This document shows, one piece after another, positions 1 to 8,125 of a stretch of DNA of 18,108 nt. Position 1 is the stretch's first letter. Each line of letters starts with the position of its first letter. Below the pieces are notes generated by a model that saw only the letters and a list, made by a program, of their open reading frames with translations, did no database searches and had not been told where the DNA came from. The position numbers were made by a program, and so were the translations under genes. The stretch is from assembly GCA_046541515.1 (NCBI GenBank), contig JBKHDD010000098.1, positions 1 through 18,108 of the forward strand, in the 5' to 3' direction. Origin of the DNA: CAYFVR01 sp046541515 (GTDB taxonomy: Bacteria > Desulfobacterota > Desulfobacteria > Desulfobacterales > Desulfococcaceae).

Positions 1-1401
<1,401 letters not shown>

Positions 1402-1435
1402 TGGAAATTCCGAACGCGGCGGAAGGGGTACGCCG

Positions 1436-2680
1436 GTGAACTGGGTCGCCGTCCTCATTCTCGCCGCGCTGCTGCTGGAATTCGTCCTGGAGCTGATCGC
1501 CGACGTTCTCAATCTTCGCGCCATGAAAGACCGGCCGCCGGAGGGCTTCGAGGACGTGTTCGATCCGGAGCGATACCAAAAAAGCCAGCGATACCTGCGG
1601 GCCAACACGCGCTTCGGCTGGATCGGCGGCGGATTCGATCTCGCGGTGCTGCTGGTCTTCTGGTTCGCCGGGGGATTCGCCTGGCTGGACCGGTGGACCC
1701 GCTCCCTGGGATGGGGCGAGGTGCTGACGGGGCTGGTTTTCGTGGGGGTTTTGATGGCGGGGCGAAGCGTGCTCAACCTGCCTTTCGGCGTTTACGGCAC
1801 TTTCGTGCTGGAGGAGCGATTCGGCTTCAATCGCACCACGGCGAAGACCTTCGCCATGGACCGGCTCAAGGGGATGGCGCTGTCGGTGGTCATCGGCGGA
1901 CCGTTGCTGGCGGCGATTCTGGCCTTCTTCGACCATTTCGGGCCGGAAGCCTGGCTGCCCTGCTGGCTGGCCGTGACCGGCTTTTCCCTGCTGCTTCAGT
2001 TTGTCGCCCCGGCCTGGATCATGCCGCTGTTTCTGAAATTCGAGCCCTTGGAAGACGGGGAGCTGCGGACGGCGATTCTGGATTACGCCGATTCGGCCGA
2101 TTTCCCGCTCGCCAACGTCTATGTGGTGGACGGCTCCCGCCGCTCGGCCAAGTCCAACGCCTTTTTCACCGGATTCGGGAAGAACAAGCGGGTGGCGCTG
2201 TTCGACACGCTGATCGAGCGGCACACGGTTCCGGAGCTGGTGGCGGTGCTGGCCCACGAGGTGGGCCACTACAAGCGCAAGCACATCCTCCAGAACATGG
2301 CCATCGGCATCGTCCAGACCGGCATCCTGTTCTTCCTGTTTTCCCGGTTCATTTCCTGGCCGCCGCTGTTCGAGGCGTTCTACATCGACACGCCCTCGGT
2401 CCACGCCGGGCTGGTTTTCTTCGGGATGTTGTTCTCGCCCATCCATTTCTTCCTGGGCGTCGGCATGCAGCTGCTCTCCCGGAAAAACGAATACGAGGCG
2501 GACGAATTCGCGGCGCAAACCACGGGGAACGGGTCGGCGATGATCGAGGCGCTGAAAAAGCTGTCGGCCCACAATCTGTCGAACCTGGGGCCGCATCCGC
2601 TATATGTCTTTCTCCATTATTCGCATCCGCCGGTGGTGGAGCGGGTGCGGGCGATTGAGAGAATTCCGCAATCTTCTTGA
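1436..2680 (+). CDS. M48 (Ste24-type) integral-membrane zinc metalloprotease
   Basis: The 414-residue protein resembles Ste24p/CAAX prenyl protease 1. Several hydrophobic segments occur (about residues 1-20, 66-84, 96-108, 147-165, 176-200, 288-306, 324-345). The zinc site is HEVGH at 274-278, and the third ligand comes from the EYEAD motif at 352-356. The conserved SRRSAKSNAFFTGFG stretch (234-248) and a C-terminal HYSHPPVVERV are also present. In bacteria such proteins usually act in membrane-protein quality control, since prenylated substrates are lacking. The GTG start at 1436 is chosen because GGAAGGGG (1421-1428) lies 7 bases upstream. The gene follows lpdA by 34 bases and could share its transcript. 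The true substrate is not evident. Confidence 0.9.
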   Translation: MNWVAVLILAALLLEFVLELIADVLNLRAMKDRPPEGFEDVFDPERYQKSQRYLRANTRFGWIGGGFDLAVLLVFWFAGGFAWLDRWTRSLGWGEVLTGLVFVGVLMAGRSVLNLPFGVYGTFVLEERFGFNRTTAKTFAMDRLKGMALSVVIGGPLLAAILAFFDHFGPEAWLPCWLAVTGFSLLLQFVAPAWIMPLFLKFEPLEDGELRTAILDYADSADFPLANVYVVDGSRRSAKSNAFFTGFGKNKRVALFDTLIERHTVPELVAVLAHEVGHYKRKHILQNMAIGIVQTGILFFLFSRFISWPPLFEAFYIDTPSVHAGLVFFGMLFSPIHFFLGVGMQLLSRKNEYEADEFAAQTTGNGSAMIEALKKLSAHNLSNLGPHPLYVFLHYSHPPVVERVRAIERIPQSS

Positions 2681-2767
2681 ACGGATGGTCGCCCGGCCGG
2701 CCTGAAATGAAAAAAAGCCCCTCGACGATTCCCGATGGGGTGCGGCTCTATTGGATAAACACAAAAA
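2681..2767 (-). terminator. Possible minus-strand terminator after the transposase remnant
   Basis: Read on the minus strand, a CCCC...GGGG pairing with a 15-base loop (about 2719-2741) is followed directly by C and seven T (2716-2710). The stem is short and its interior pairs poorly, so this is a weak call. It would end transcription coming from the decayed island toward the convergent M48 gene. Nothing else was recognised in these 87 bases. Confidence 0.3.
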
Positions 2768-3240
2768 TTAAACTTTTTCACCCCAAGAAAAAGGGTGGTT
2801 CCGCTCTTTTTCACGTTGAAAATGGAATTCCAGGCGCTTATCCATGCGGCCGCCGGTCTTCGGCGAGCGCAGTTTGAGGACCGCCTCGGCGCATTCCATT
2901 CTCCACCGGGCGCCCGTCGGGTCCATGCGGTCTTTCGCAAGGCGGCGGCCGGATTCCCGATCGCGCCGGTCGCGATCGGGAATCCGGCCGCGAGGGCCTC
3001 GTCGTACCGCATCGCTTCTCGTTGTCTTGAAGGTGTTTGGCGGCCGTTTCGACCGGTTTTTCGCCCCTGGCCCTCCAGTTTTTGGCGCGTCTCGGAACGC
3101 CGGAGCCCCGCAGGCACGCCCCGGGCCTTTCCCCGAAGGCTCCGATCGGCGACCCATTCCTCCCTGTTCGCCGGATCGTTCGGATGAAGGGCGTGGGCAC
3201 CTTTCCATCCAACCATTCCTGCGGCAAAAAAATATCCGGC
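2768..3240 (-). pseudogene. ISKra4-like transposase, C-terminal remnant with frameshifts
   Basis: Joining three frames gives a continuous transposase-like tail. AHALHPNDPANREEWVADR and AGLRRSETRQKLEGQGRK (frame ending near 3057) are followed by KPVETAAKHLQDNEK in a second frame. MRYDEALAAGFPIATGAI returns to the first frame, and CRRLAKDRMDPTGARWR then ECAEAVLKLRS and EFHFQREKERNHPFSW lie in a third frame to a stop at 2768. The order matches the C-terminal part of ISKra4-family transposases as I recall it (YDxxLAxGYPIxTGVIEGACRHLVKDRMxxTGARW). Breaks are an extra A in the T5 run at 3057-3061, a lost base near 3013-3020, and a lost base inside the hairpin at 2945-2991. The N-terminal two thirds and any terminal repeats are missing, so it cannot be active. 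The upper boundary is approximate. The family call is from memory and moderate. Confidence 0.6.
2945..2991. repeat. Perfect 21-bp inverted repeat, 5-base loop
   Basis: The arms 2945-2965 and 2971-2991 are exact reverse complements, separated by CCGGT. The left arm begins GCGGCCGGATTC and ends GATCGCG. The hairpin sits inside the transposase remnant, exactly where the frame is lost between GFPIATGAI and CRRLAKDRM. It therefore looks like a mutation product rather than a regulatory site. Confidence 0.9.
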
Positions 3241-3848
3241 TGAACGCCTACCATCCCGTTCGCCTCCGACTTCCCTAAGTTCCATTCGACGAATCCGATC
3301 GCCACCTCCAAAAACTTTTCCGCCGGAACATCGGCTTCCCCCCGGACAAAAGAAAATGATTATCCGGATTGGCCCGCTCCGCGCTCCAGGCCGCGGAAAC
3401 CCGCGTCCCGTCCCGCGCGAAGCACAGATCGGGAACCAACCCGCCGCCGGCGATCAACGAATGGGCGGCCACGAAACGATCCCCGGCTTCCAGGAACGTC
3501 TCCTCTTCGCTTTCGTCTTCGCCCTCGGCCAAATCCAGTAGCCGCTCGTCCAGGTCCCGGCAGACCTCCAGCGCGTTTCGCCGCTGAACGGGAATTGGCC
3601 ACCGTTGCGCCTCGAACAACCCCCCAAGTGCCGGACCAGCCAACGGGCCGGAAAAATCGCGGGCCAGTGGATCGCCTCGTGAAAGGTTTCCCGGCCCCGC
3701 TGGGTGCGCTCGCGGAGATTCCGCCCTTCACCCGGATTTCCAAGGCGGTCCAGGTTTCGCTCACCGTCGGGGAAGCGTCTTTCGGACCATCCGCCGGCGG
3801 GGAAACCTTGATGGCGAAGGTGTCTTCTTCTCCAAAAATTTGGCTCAT
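3225..3848 (-). pseudogene. Unrecognised protein gene broken by three -1 frameshifts
   Basis: The ATG at 3848 overlaps the stop of the upstream small gene as ATGA. Four frame segments join into one plausible protein of about 200 residues: MSQIFGEEDTFAIKV...SETWTALEIRVKG, then NLRERTQRGRETFHEAIHW...RWLVRHLGG, then LFEAQRWPIPVQRRNALEV...LDERLLDLAEGEDESEEETFLEAGDRFVAAHSL...LVPDLCFARDG, then ADVPAEKFLEVAIGFVEW. Each switch can be repaired by adding one base, at the G3 run at 3724-3726, the G6 run at 3620-3625 and the G6 run at 3338-3343 (C runs on the + strand). The reconstructed protein is acidic, soluble and Trp-rich. It recalls hypothetical proteins I have seen beside ImmA/IrrE-type metallopeptidases, but that is a weak memory and no function is claimed. 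The 3' end runs into the transposase remnant, so its original end is unknown. Confidence 0.55.
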
Positions 3849-4111
3849 TTGGAACTCCCCAGCAACTTTTTGTACCGGGCTGCGGACAAGATTCCCCGTT
3901 TCTTGAATTCCCGGAGCACCCGGGCCGGAACTCCCCGGGGGACGCGTTCTTCGTTGACCGGATACCCGTGCCGGCGCTCTTCCTTCCCTTGAACGGAATG
4001 GCGATGGGCCTTGAAAAACCGTCCACGATCATCCAAAGCGAACAAGGCTTTTCCCCCGGCATCGGCGGGGTCGTCCCCGGCGACGGCCTGGTCCAACAGT
4101 TCCTGGGCCAT
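3845..4111 (-). CDS. Small protein of unknown function, coupled to the next gene
   Basis: The 88-residue reading starts MAQELLDQAVAGDD and ends RYKKLLGSSK. The C-terminal part (HGYPVNEERVP, then VLREFKKRGILSAARYKKLL) looks like a folded basic helix region, and GRFFKAHRHS lies in the middle. I do not recognise the family. Its stop overlaps the start of the downstream broken gene as ATGA, the usual sign of translational coupling, so the two probably formed one unit. The frame stays open upstream to a stop at 4205-4207 and reads sensibly there (FPDFDTPCSRDIATEM), with no start codon in between. The real N-terminus may have been longer and lost, making this possibly a truncated remnant. It is the least damaged gene of the island. 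Confidence 0.5.
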   Translation of the reverse strand: MAQELLDQAVAGDDPADAGGKALFALDDRGRFFKAHRHSVQGKEERRHGYPVNEERVPRGVPARVLREFKKRGILSAARYKKLLGSSK

Positions 4112-4413
4112 TTCCGTGGCGATATCCCGGGAACAAGGCGTATCGAAATCCGGGAACCATCGCGGCGGTCCCCCGCCGAACGCGCCCGGCTTATGTTTTG
4201 GATTTCACCGGTAAATCCGCTCGGGCGATTTACTGGAACGCGTTTGATCCGAGGAAACCGTCGATCGTCTCCGAAAATGGACAACCGAAACCCGCCCCAT
4301 TTTTCATGGGCTCCGTCAATTTTTAATCTCGGAAATCCAACGGAAACATGGAAAAACCGGCCATCCCCGCGCCGCGCCCAACGCGGCGCGACCCAATCTT
4401 TCTCTGCCCGCAC
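4112..4413. other. Island edge without a supported gene; two hairpins
   Basis: No frame here reads as a convincing protein beyond the open extension of the small gene to 4204. A hairpin pairs 4208-4220 with 4225-4236 (GTAAATC core, one bulge, one mismatch, loop TCGG). A second, GC-only hairpin pairs 4368-4376 with 4382-4390 (CGCGCCGCG, nine perfect pairs, loop CCCAA). Neither is followed by a T run. They could be decayed transposon ends or transcript structures. Confidence 0.5.
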
Positions 4414-4460
4414 AAAAAAAAGGGATTCCATGGGAGAGGAGAACTCCCATGAAATCCCTT
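4414..4460 (-). terminator. Rho-independent terminator of the PEP-CTERM gene
   Basis: Arms 4420-4436 and 4444-4460 pair over 17 positions with one mismatch (AAGGGATT.CATGGGAG against its complement; 7-base loop). On the minus strand the stem is followed by eight T (4421-4414). It lies about 105 bases past the stop of the PEP-CTERM gene, which reads toward it. Confidence 0.88.
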
Positions 4461-4487
4461 TAACCAGACCCGATTTCCGAATCCTAC

Positions 4488-4539
4488 GGTAAACTTTGAT
4501 TTACATCAACCTTAACAGATTAAAAAACCGAAGTTTACC
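4488..4539. repeat. 9-bp inverted repeat in the 3' untranslated region
   Basis: GGTAAACTT (4488-4496) is the exact complement of AAGTTTACC (4531-4539), with 34 AT-rich bases between. It falls between the PEP-CTERM stop codon and its terminator, so it could form a long hairpin in the 3' end of that mRNA. Confidence 0.5.
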
Positions 4540-4565
4540 CTCCTCTCAAACATTCAGAAAACCAA

Positions 4566-5441
4566 CTATTTGCCGGAGGCCCGCACCCGGCGGGAAACAA
4601 ACCATCCCGCGATGCCGATACCGAAAAGAACGAAGGTGCCTGGTTCCGGAATCGGCTCCGTAGCCGCGGCCGCAGCAAAATAGCTGTCGGAAAATTCATC
4701 GCCAACGAGGTCGTCCCGGTTGGCCCACGCCCAATTTTCCATGTCCAAGGCCAAGTCGAAGGTATAAAAACCATTGTTTTGTGTGTAACTTGTGCTGACG
4801 TTCTCAAAAATGCCCGAATAGTTACCGGTGACCGAAGTCGGATGGTTGGCGGCTTCAATCCATCCCGGGGAGATTTCGGCGCCTTCCAAACCACTAGCTG
4901 TGAGGTTCAGATCATAGGAATGGTACTTCACCATGTCCGCTCCGCCGCCTTGGTAATCCAACCAAAACCGCGCATAATCATTGGAGTAATCCGCCCCTCC
5001 GCCGGAAAGGGACAGGTTAAAATCCCGCCAATAGCTCCCGTCGTTATTCCCAAAAGACATTTCCACCGACGTATCGGTGCTGCCATCCGTATCATAAAGC
5101 TGAACGTAACCTCGGCCGCTGTTTCCCCGAGTGTTTCCCCATCCCGATCTTCCATCGGGATCCGTTGTATACCACCAGGATCCCATCATGATATTGTAAT
5201 CGGTATTGAAATCCGAGTAATCATTGACCACATACAAGGAGAGATCCCGGTTTCCGATTTCGATGTCTGTACCGACCTGATTGACCCCGTTTTGGGCATC
5301 GTCAAGGGTGTCGAAACGTTTCACGACTCCGGTGTATCCAAATCGATCGGTGCTGATGGCCCCGCTCGACAGCGCCCAGGCCGACTGTGCAATCAACATA
5401 CAACAAATCCCCGCCAATAATACCATTCCTGTTCTTTTCAT
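4566..5441 (-). CDS. PEP-CTERM sorting-domain surface/exported protein
   Basis: The 291-residue exported protein has a typical Sec signal peptide (MKRTGMVLLAGICCMLIAQ, likely cut after AWA at residue 23). Its secreted body is rich in Asn, Asp, Gly, Ser, Trp and Tyr and suggests a beta-rich fold. The C-terminus has the full PEP-CTERM signal: PEP at 265-267, a hydrophobic segment FVLFGIGIAGWFV, then the basic tail SRRVRASGK. PEP-CTERM proteins are sorted by exosortase (EpsH) in exopolysaccharide-producing Gram-negative bacteria. The body has no catalytic motif I recognise; it may be a matrix or carbohydrate-associated protein. AAGGAG (5452-5457) lies 10 bases before the ATG. The gene is visibly more AT-rich than its neighbours and stands alone with its own terminator. 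Confidence 0.88.
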   Translation of the reverse strand: MKRTGMVLLAGICCMLIAQSAWALSSGAISTDRFGYTGVVKRFDTLDDAQNGVNQVGTDIEIGNRDLSLYVVNDYSDFNTDYNIMMGSWWYTTDPDGRSGWGNTRGNSGRGYVQLYDTDGSTDTSVEMSFGNNDGSYWRDFNLSLSGGGADYSNDYARFWLDYQGGGADMVKYHSYDLNLTASGLEGAEISPGWIEAANHPTSVTGNYSGIFENVSTSYTQNNGFYTFDLALDMENWAWANRDDLVGDEFSDSYFAAAAATEPIPEPGTFVLFGIGIAGWFVSRRVRASGK

Positions 5442-5846
5442 CTTTCTAAATCTCCTTTGGATAAAAAATAAGTTTCCCTGCCTTTGAGCTTCCCTGAATG
5501 GGACACTTTAAAACAATATGTTGCAATCCCATGCAATCTTTAGTCCAAAGAAACAAGATACTGATTTTAAAGAACATTAAGGCTTTCAGGGCTTCATTAA
5601 ACGAAAAACATAAAAAATCCCGACGGGTTTTTTCGATGAAATCGCCATTTTCAATTCAAAAAAGCCTGTTTTCAAGGAGTTGGAAAAGGAACCATTCCAG
5701 GAAGGCTGTCGGTTTGCTTAACAGAAGACGGGAAAAACAAAAGGAGCGGAAAGAATGCAACGAAACGAGGACAGGCCGAACACCGAAACCGTATAGAATG
5801 GATTTGTGCTCCGGTGTAGAATCCCGGTATCGAAGAGGCCGGCAAA
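5442..5846. other. AT-rich intergenic region between murI and the PEP-CTERM gene
   Basis: The 405 bases hold the ribosome binding site of the PEP-CTERM gene and presumably its promoter. No confident sigma70 or sigma54 pair was found; the best is TTGCAT, 17 bases, TTTTAA near 5513-5541 on the minus strand, with a poor -10. A weak minus-strand hairpin CCC-GTC-GGG followed by A and six T sits at about 5613-5633 and might end the murI transcript. Short frames here have no protein-like composition. Confidence 0.45.
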
Positions 5847-6632
5847 CTACCCCCGCGCCGCCTCCAGCGCCACGTTCCGCCGCAGAATTGCCTTGGCGGT
5901 GCGGGCGACCTGGTCGGTGAGATCGGAGACGAAGAAGCGGTGTTGGCCGGTGCGGGACATTTGGAAATCGAGCTGGGGATGGTCGGAAAGGTGGGCGGCC
6001 AGGGATTCGGCCAGGGCGTTGGCGGAGTCCACCACGCGGACCCGTTTTCCGGCCTTGCGCGCGATGGTGTCCAGAAGGACGGGATAGTGGGTGCAGCCCA
6101 GGATGAGGGTGTCGATCTGGCGGGCTTTGAGGGGAAGGAGGTATTTCTTGACGATCCGGGTGGTTTCCGGCCGGTGGATCCAGCCTTCCTCCACCAGGGG
6201 AACCAGCAAGGGACAGGGCTCGGAGTATACGGCGGCGTCGGCCTGGCGCTCGCGGATGCGCCGTTCGTATTCGCCGCTGGCCACCGTGGCCCGGGTGCCG
6301 ATGATCCCGAACCGGTTCTTGCGGGAGACGGACAGGGCCGTCTCCACCGCCGGGGTGATGACCTCGAACAGCGGCAGATCGAATTCCGCCCCCAGCGCGT
6401 CGGCGGCCACGCTGGAAACCGTGTTGCAGGCGACCACGATCAGCTTCGCGCCCCGGTCGATCAGAAAGCGGACGTCCTCCAGGGCGTACTCCGTAACGAT
6501 TTGCGGGCTTTTGCCGCCGTAGGGGGTGCGGGCCGTGTCGCCGAAATAGACGACGTCGTGGCCCGGCAGCCGCTCCATCACGGCCCGGGCCACTGTCAGC
6601 CCTCCCACGCCGGAATCGAACACGCCGATCAT
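5847..6632 (-). CDS. murI: Glutamate racemase
   Basis: MurI converts L-glutamate to D-glutamate for peptidoglycan, without cofactor, by two cysteines. The 261-residue protein shows the N-terminal FDSGVGGL with the conserved Asp6, GDTARTPYG at 31-39, VACNTVS with the first catalytic Cys69, and GCTHYP with the second, Cys180, followed by His182. Length and motif order are normal. The ATG at 6632 overlaps the stop of the upstream YkgJ-like gene as ATGA, making this the last gene of the dnaX operon. The same frame stays open far upstream (to 7142), but those residues do not resemble MurI, and the coupled ATG gives the standard N-terminus. Confidence 0.96.
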   Translation of the reverse strand: MIGVFDSGVGGLTVARAVMERLPGHDVVYFGDTARTPYGGKSPQIVTEYALEDVRFLIDRGAKLIVVACNTVSSVAADALGAEFDLPLFEVITPAVETALSVSRKNRFGIIGTRATVASGEYERRIRERQADAAVYSEPCPLLVPLVEEGWIHRPETTRIVKKYLLPLKARQIDTLILGCTHYPVLLDTIARKAGKRVRVVDSANALAESLAAHLSDHPQLDFQMSRTGQHRFFVSDLTDQVARTAKAILRRNVALEAARG

Positions 6633-7069
6633 TCGGCGTCCGGCTCCGGGTTTTCCTCCGCAGTTTCCACCCCATTGCGCCGGCGGATTTCCGCCCGCAC
6701 CGCCGCCGCCACGTCCGCTTCGGACACGTCGGTGCGCATTCCGGGGCAGGCCCGGGCCATGGCAAACCAGTTGCCCGGATCGGTCAGCACGGCGTCCAGG
6801 TAGGGCCAGTTCCGGCACATGCGGGGCTTCACCGGATGAATGCCGCACATCTTGTTCCGAACAAACTGGCAGAATTCGTCCGGCCCCTGTGCCAGCACGT
6901 AGCGGCTGCCCGAGGGGACGCAATGCTTTCGGCGGAAATCGGCCGGTTTCATGTCCAGAAATTTGGCGATCCTTTGGATGTCCGCCTCGGTGACGTAGGT
7001 GCCGCCGAAGCCCCGGCAGCACTCGCCGCACTGGCGGCATTCGAAAACGGGGGGGGTGTTTGGGTTCAT
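6629..7069 (-). CDS. YkgJ-type Cys-cluster protein (UPF0153)
   Basis: The 146-residue protein has the cysteine pattern of the YkgJ/UPF0153 family, thought to bind zinc or an iron-sulfur cluster; function is not established. Seen: CRQCGECC at residues 11-18, then Cys50, Cys67, Cys75 (KMCGIHPVKPRMC), Cys85 and Cys108. The IHPVKPRMCRNWP stretch is the family hallmark. GGAG lies 9 bases before the ATG at 7069. Both ends overlap neighbours: the start overlaps the stop of a 49-codon ORF, and the end overlaps murI. The start codon is followed closely by a run of eight G (near 7051-7058) in which the frame is intact. Confidence 0.88.
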   Translation of the reverse strand: MNPNTPPVFECRQCGECCRGFGGTYVTEADIQRIAKFLDMKPADFRRKHCVPSGSRYVLAQGPDEFCQFVRNKMCGIHPVKPRMCRNWPYLDAVLTDPGNWFAMARACPGMRTDVSEADVAAAVRAEIRRRNGVETAEENPEPDAE

Positions 7070-7215
7070 GCGGGGCTTCTCCGGACGGTTGGGGCGGAAT
7101 CCAAAAAACCGGTTCCCGCCTTCGTTCCGCTGGATGAAACACGGACGTTCACGGCCGGGGCCAACGCTTCGTTGACCTTCTCAAGAACCGGAAGGGCCTT
7201 TTCAAGAAAAGGCAT
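7066..7215 (-). CDS. Possible 49-residue ORF between recR and the YkgJ-like gene
   Basis: The frame starts MPFLEKALPVLEKVNEALAP and ends APTVRRSPA. Its ATG at 7215 lies inside recR, overlapping its end by 14 bases, with GGAG 7 bases upstream; its stop overlaps the YkgJ-like start as ATGA. It therefore fills the only gap in an otherwise tightly packed operon, with coupling signals at both ends. The first 20 residues could form an amphipathic helix. Third-position GC is lower than in the neighbours (about 60 percent by hand count), and no family is recognised, so a non-coding spacer is still possible. Confidence 0.4.
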   Translation of the reverse strand: MPFLEKALPVLEKVNEALAPAVNVRVSSSGTKAGTGFLDSAPTVRRSPA

Positions 7216-7804
7216 GGCGCGTCTCCAAGGCCCGTTTCAGCGTCACCTGGTCCACGTATTTCAAATCGCCCCCCATGGGCACGCCGGAGGCGATCCGGGT
7301 GACCCGGACGCCCGAGCCGGTCAGCCGCTGGGCCAGATAGGCGGCGGTGGTGTCCCCTTCCAGATCGGTTCCGGTGGCCAGAATCACCTCCTGGACGTCT
7401 TCGTCGGCGATCCGTTCCATCAGCTCCCGAATGCGCAGGTCGTCCGGACCCACGCCGTCCATGGGAGACAGCACCCCCTGAAGGATGTGGTACCGGCCGG
7501 AAAACGCGCCCGATTTTTCCACCGCCGCCTGGTCCGACACCTCCGCCACCACGCACACCACCGAAGGGTCCCGGGCCGGATGGTCGCAGATGGCGCAGAT
7601 TTCGGAATCGCTCAGCCCGAAACAGCGGCGGCACAGTTGAACCCGGTCCCGCAGCACCGAAATGGCCCGGCCCAGGCCGTCCACCTCCCGGCGGGGCGCT
7701 CGCAGCAAATGCATGGCGAACCGCTCCGCCGTCTTTTCGCCAACGCCGGGCAGGGTGGAAAACTGGCGAATCAACTGAACCACCGATGGCGGATAGGGGC
7801 TCAC
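7202..7804 (-). CDS. recR: Recombination mediator RecR
   Basis: RecR works with RecF and RecO to load RecA on gapped DNA. The 200-residue protein has the helix-hairpin-helix LPGVGEKTAERFA near 18-30, the C4 zinc finger with Cys58, Cys61, Cys70 and Cys73, and a Toprim domain beginning at VCVVAEVSD near residue 83 with YHILQGVLSPMDGVGP following. The GTG at 7804 gives the usual N-terminus (MSPYPPSVVQLIRQ) and lies 6 bases after the ybaB stop; no strong ribosome binding site is visible, so translation may depend on coupling. The dnaX-ybaB-recR order is the classic arrangement in bacteria. Confidence 0.96.
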   Translation of the reverse strand: MSPYPPSVVQLIRQFSTLPGVGEKTAERFAMHLLRAPRREVDGLGRAISVLRDRVQLCRRCFGLSDSEICAICDHPARDPSVVCVVAEVSDQAAVEKSGAFSGRYHILQGVLSPMDGVGPDDLRIRELMERIADEDVQEVILATGTDLEGDTTAAYLAQRLTGSGVRVTRIASGVPMGGDLKYVDQVTLKRALETRHAFS

Positions 7805-7810
7805 GGCAAG

Positions 7811-8125
7811 CTACATCAGCCCCGGAATGTTGAGGCCGCCCGGCATCAGCTTGCCCATGCGCTCGGAAACCATCTCCTGGGACTGGGTCAGCGCGTCGTT
7901 GACGGCCGCCGCCACCAGATCCTGGAGCATTTCCACGTCGTCCGGGTCCACCACTTCCTTTTCAATTTCAATGGAGATGATTTGCTGCTTGCCGTTGGCC
8001 ACCACTTTCACCATGCCGCCGCCGGCGCTGGCCTCCACCGTCTCCTTTTCCAGCTCTTCCTGCATTTTCATCATTTTGGACTGAAGCTTCTGGGCCTGCT
8101 TCATCATGTTGCCCATGCCCTTCAT
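7811..8125 (-). CDS. ybaB: YbaB/EbfC nucleoid-associated DNA-binding protein
   Basis: The 104-residue protein belongs to the YbaB/EbfC family, dimers that bind DNA and affect nucleoid structure. It starts MKGMGNMMKQAQKLQSKMMK, a Met- and Gln-rich N-terminal helix typical of the family. The central GGGMVKVVANGKQQI and the later DLVAAAVNDAL are also typical. GGAGG lies 9 bases before the ATG. The upstream dnaX frame has no stop before this start and runs 158 bases into ybaB in another frame. recR follows after 6 bases. Confidence 0.94.
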   Translation of the reverse strand: MKGMGNMMKQAQKLQSKMMKMQEELEKETVEASAGGGMVKVVANGKQQIISIEIEKEVVDPDDVEMLQDLVAAAVNDALTQSQEMVSERMGKLMPGGLNIPGLM

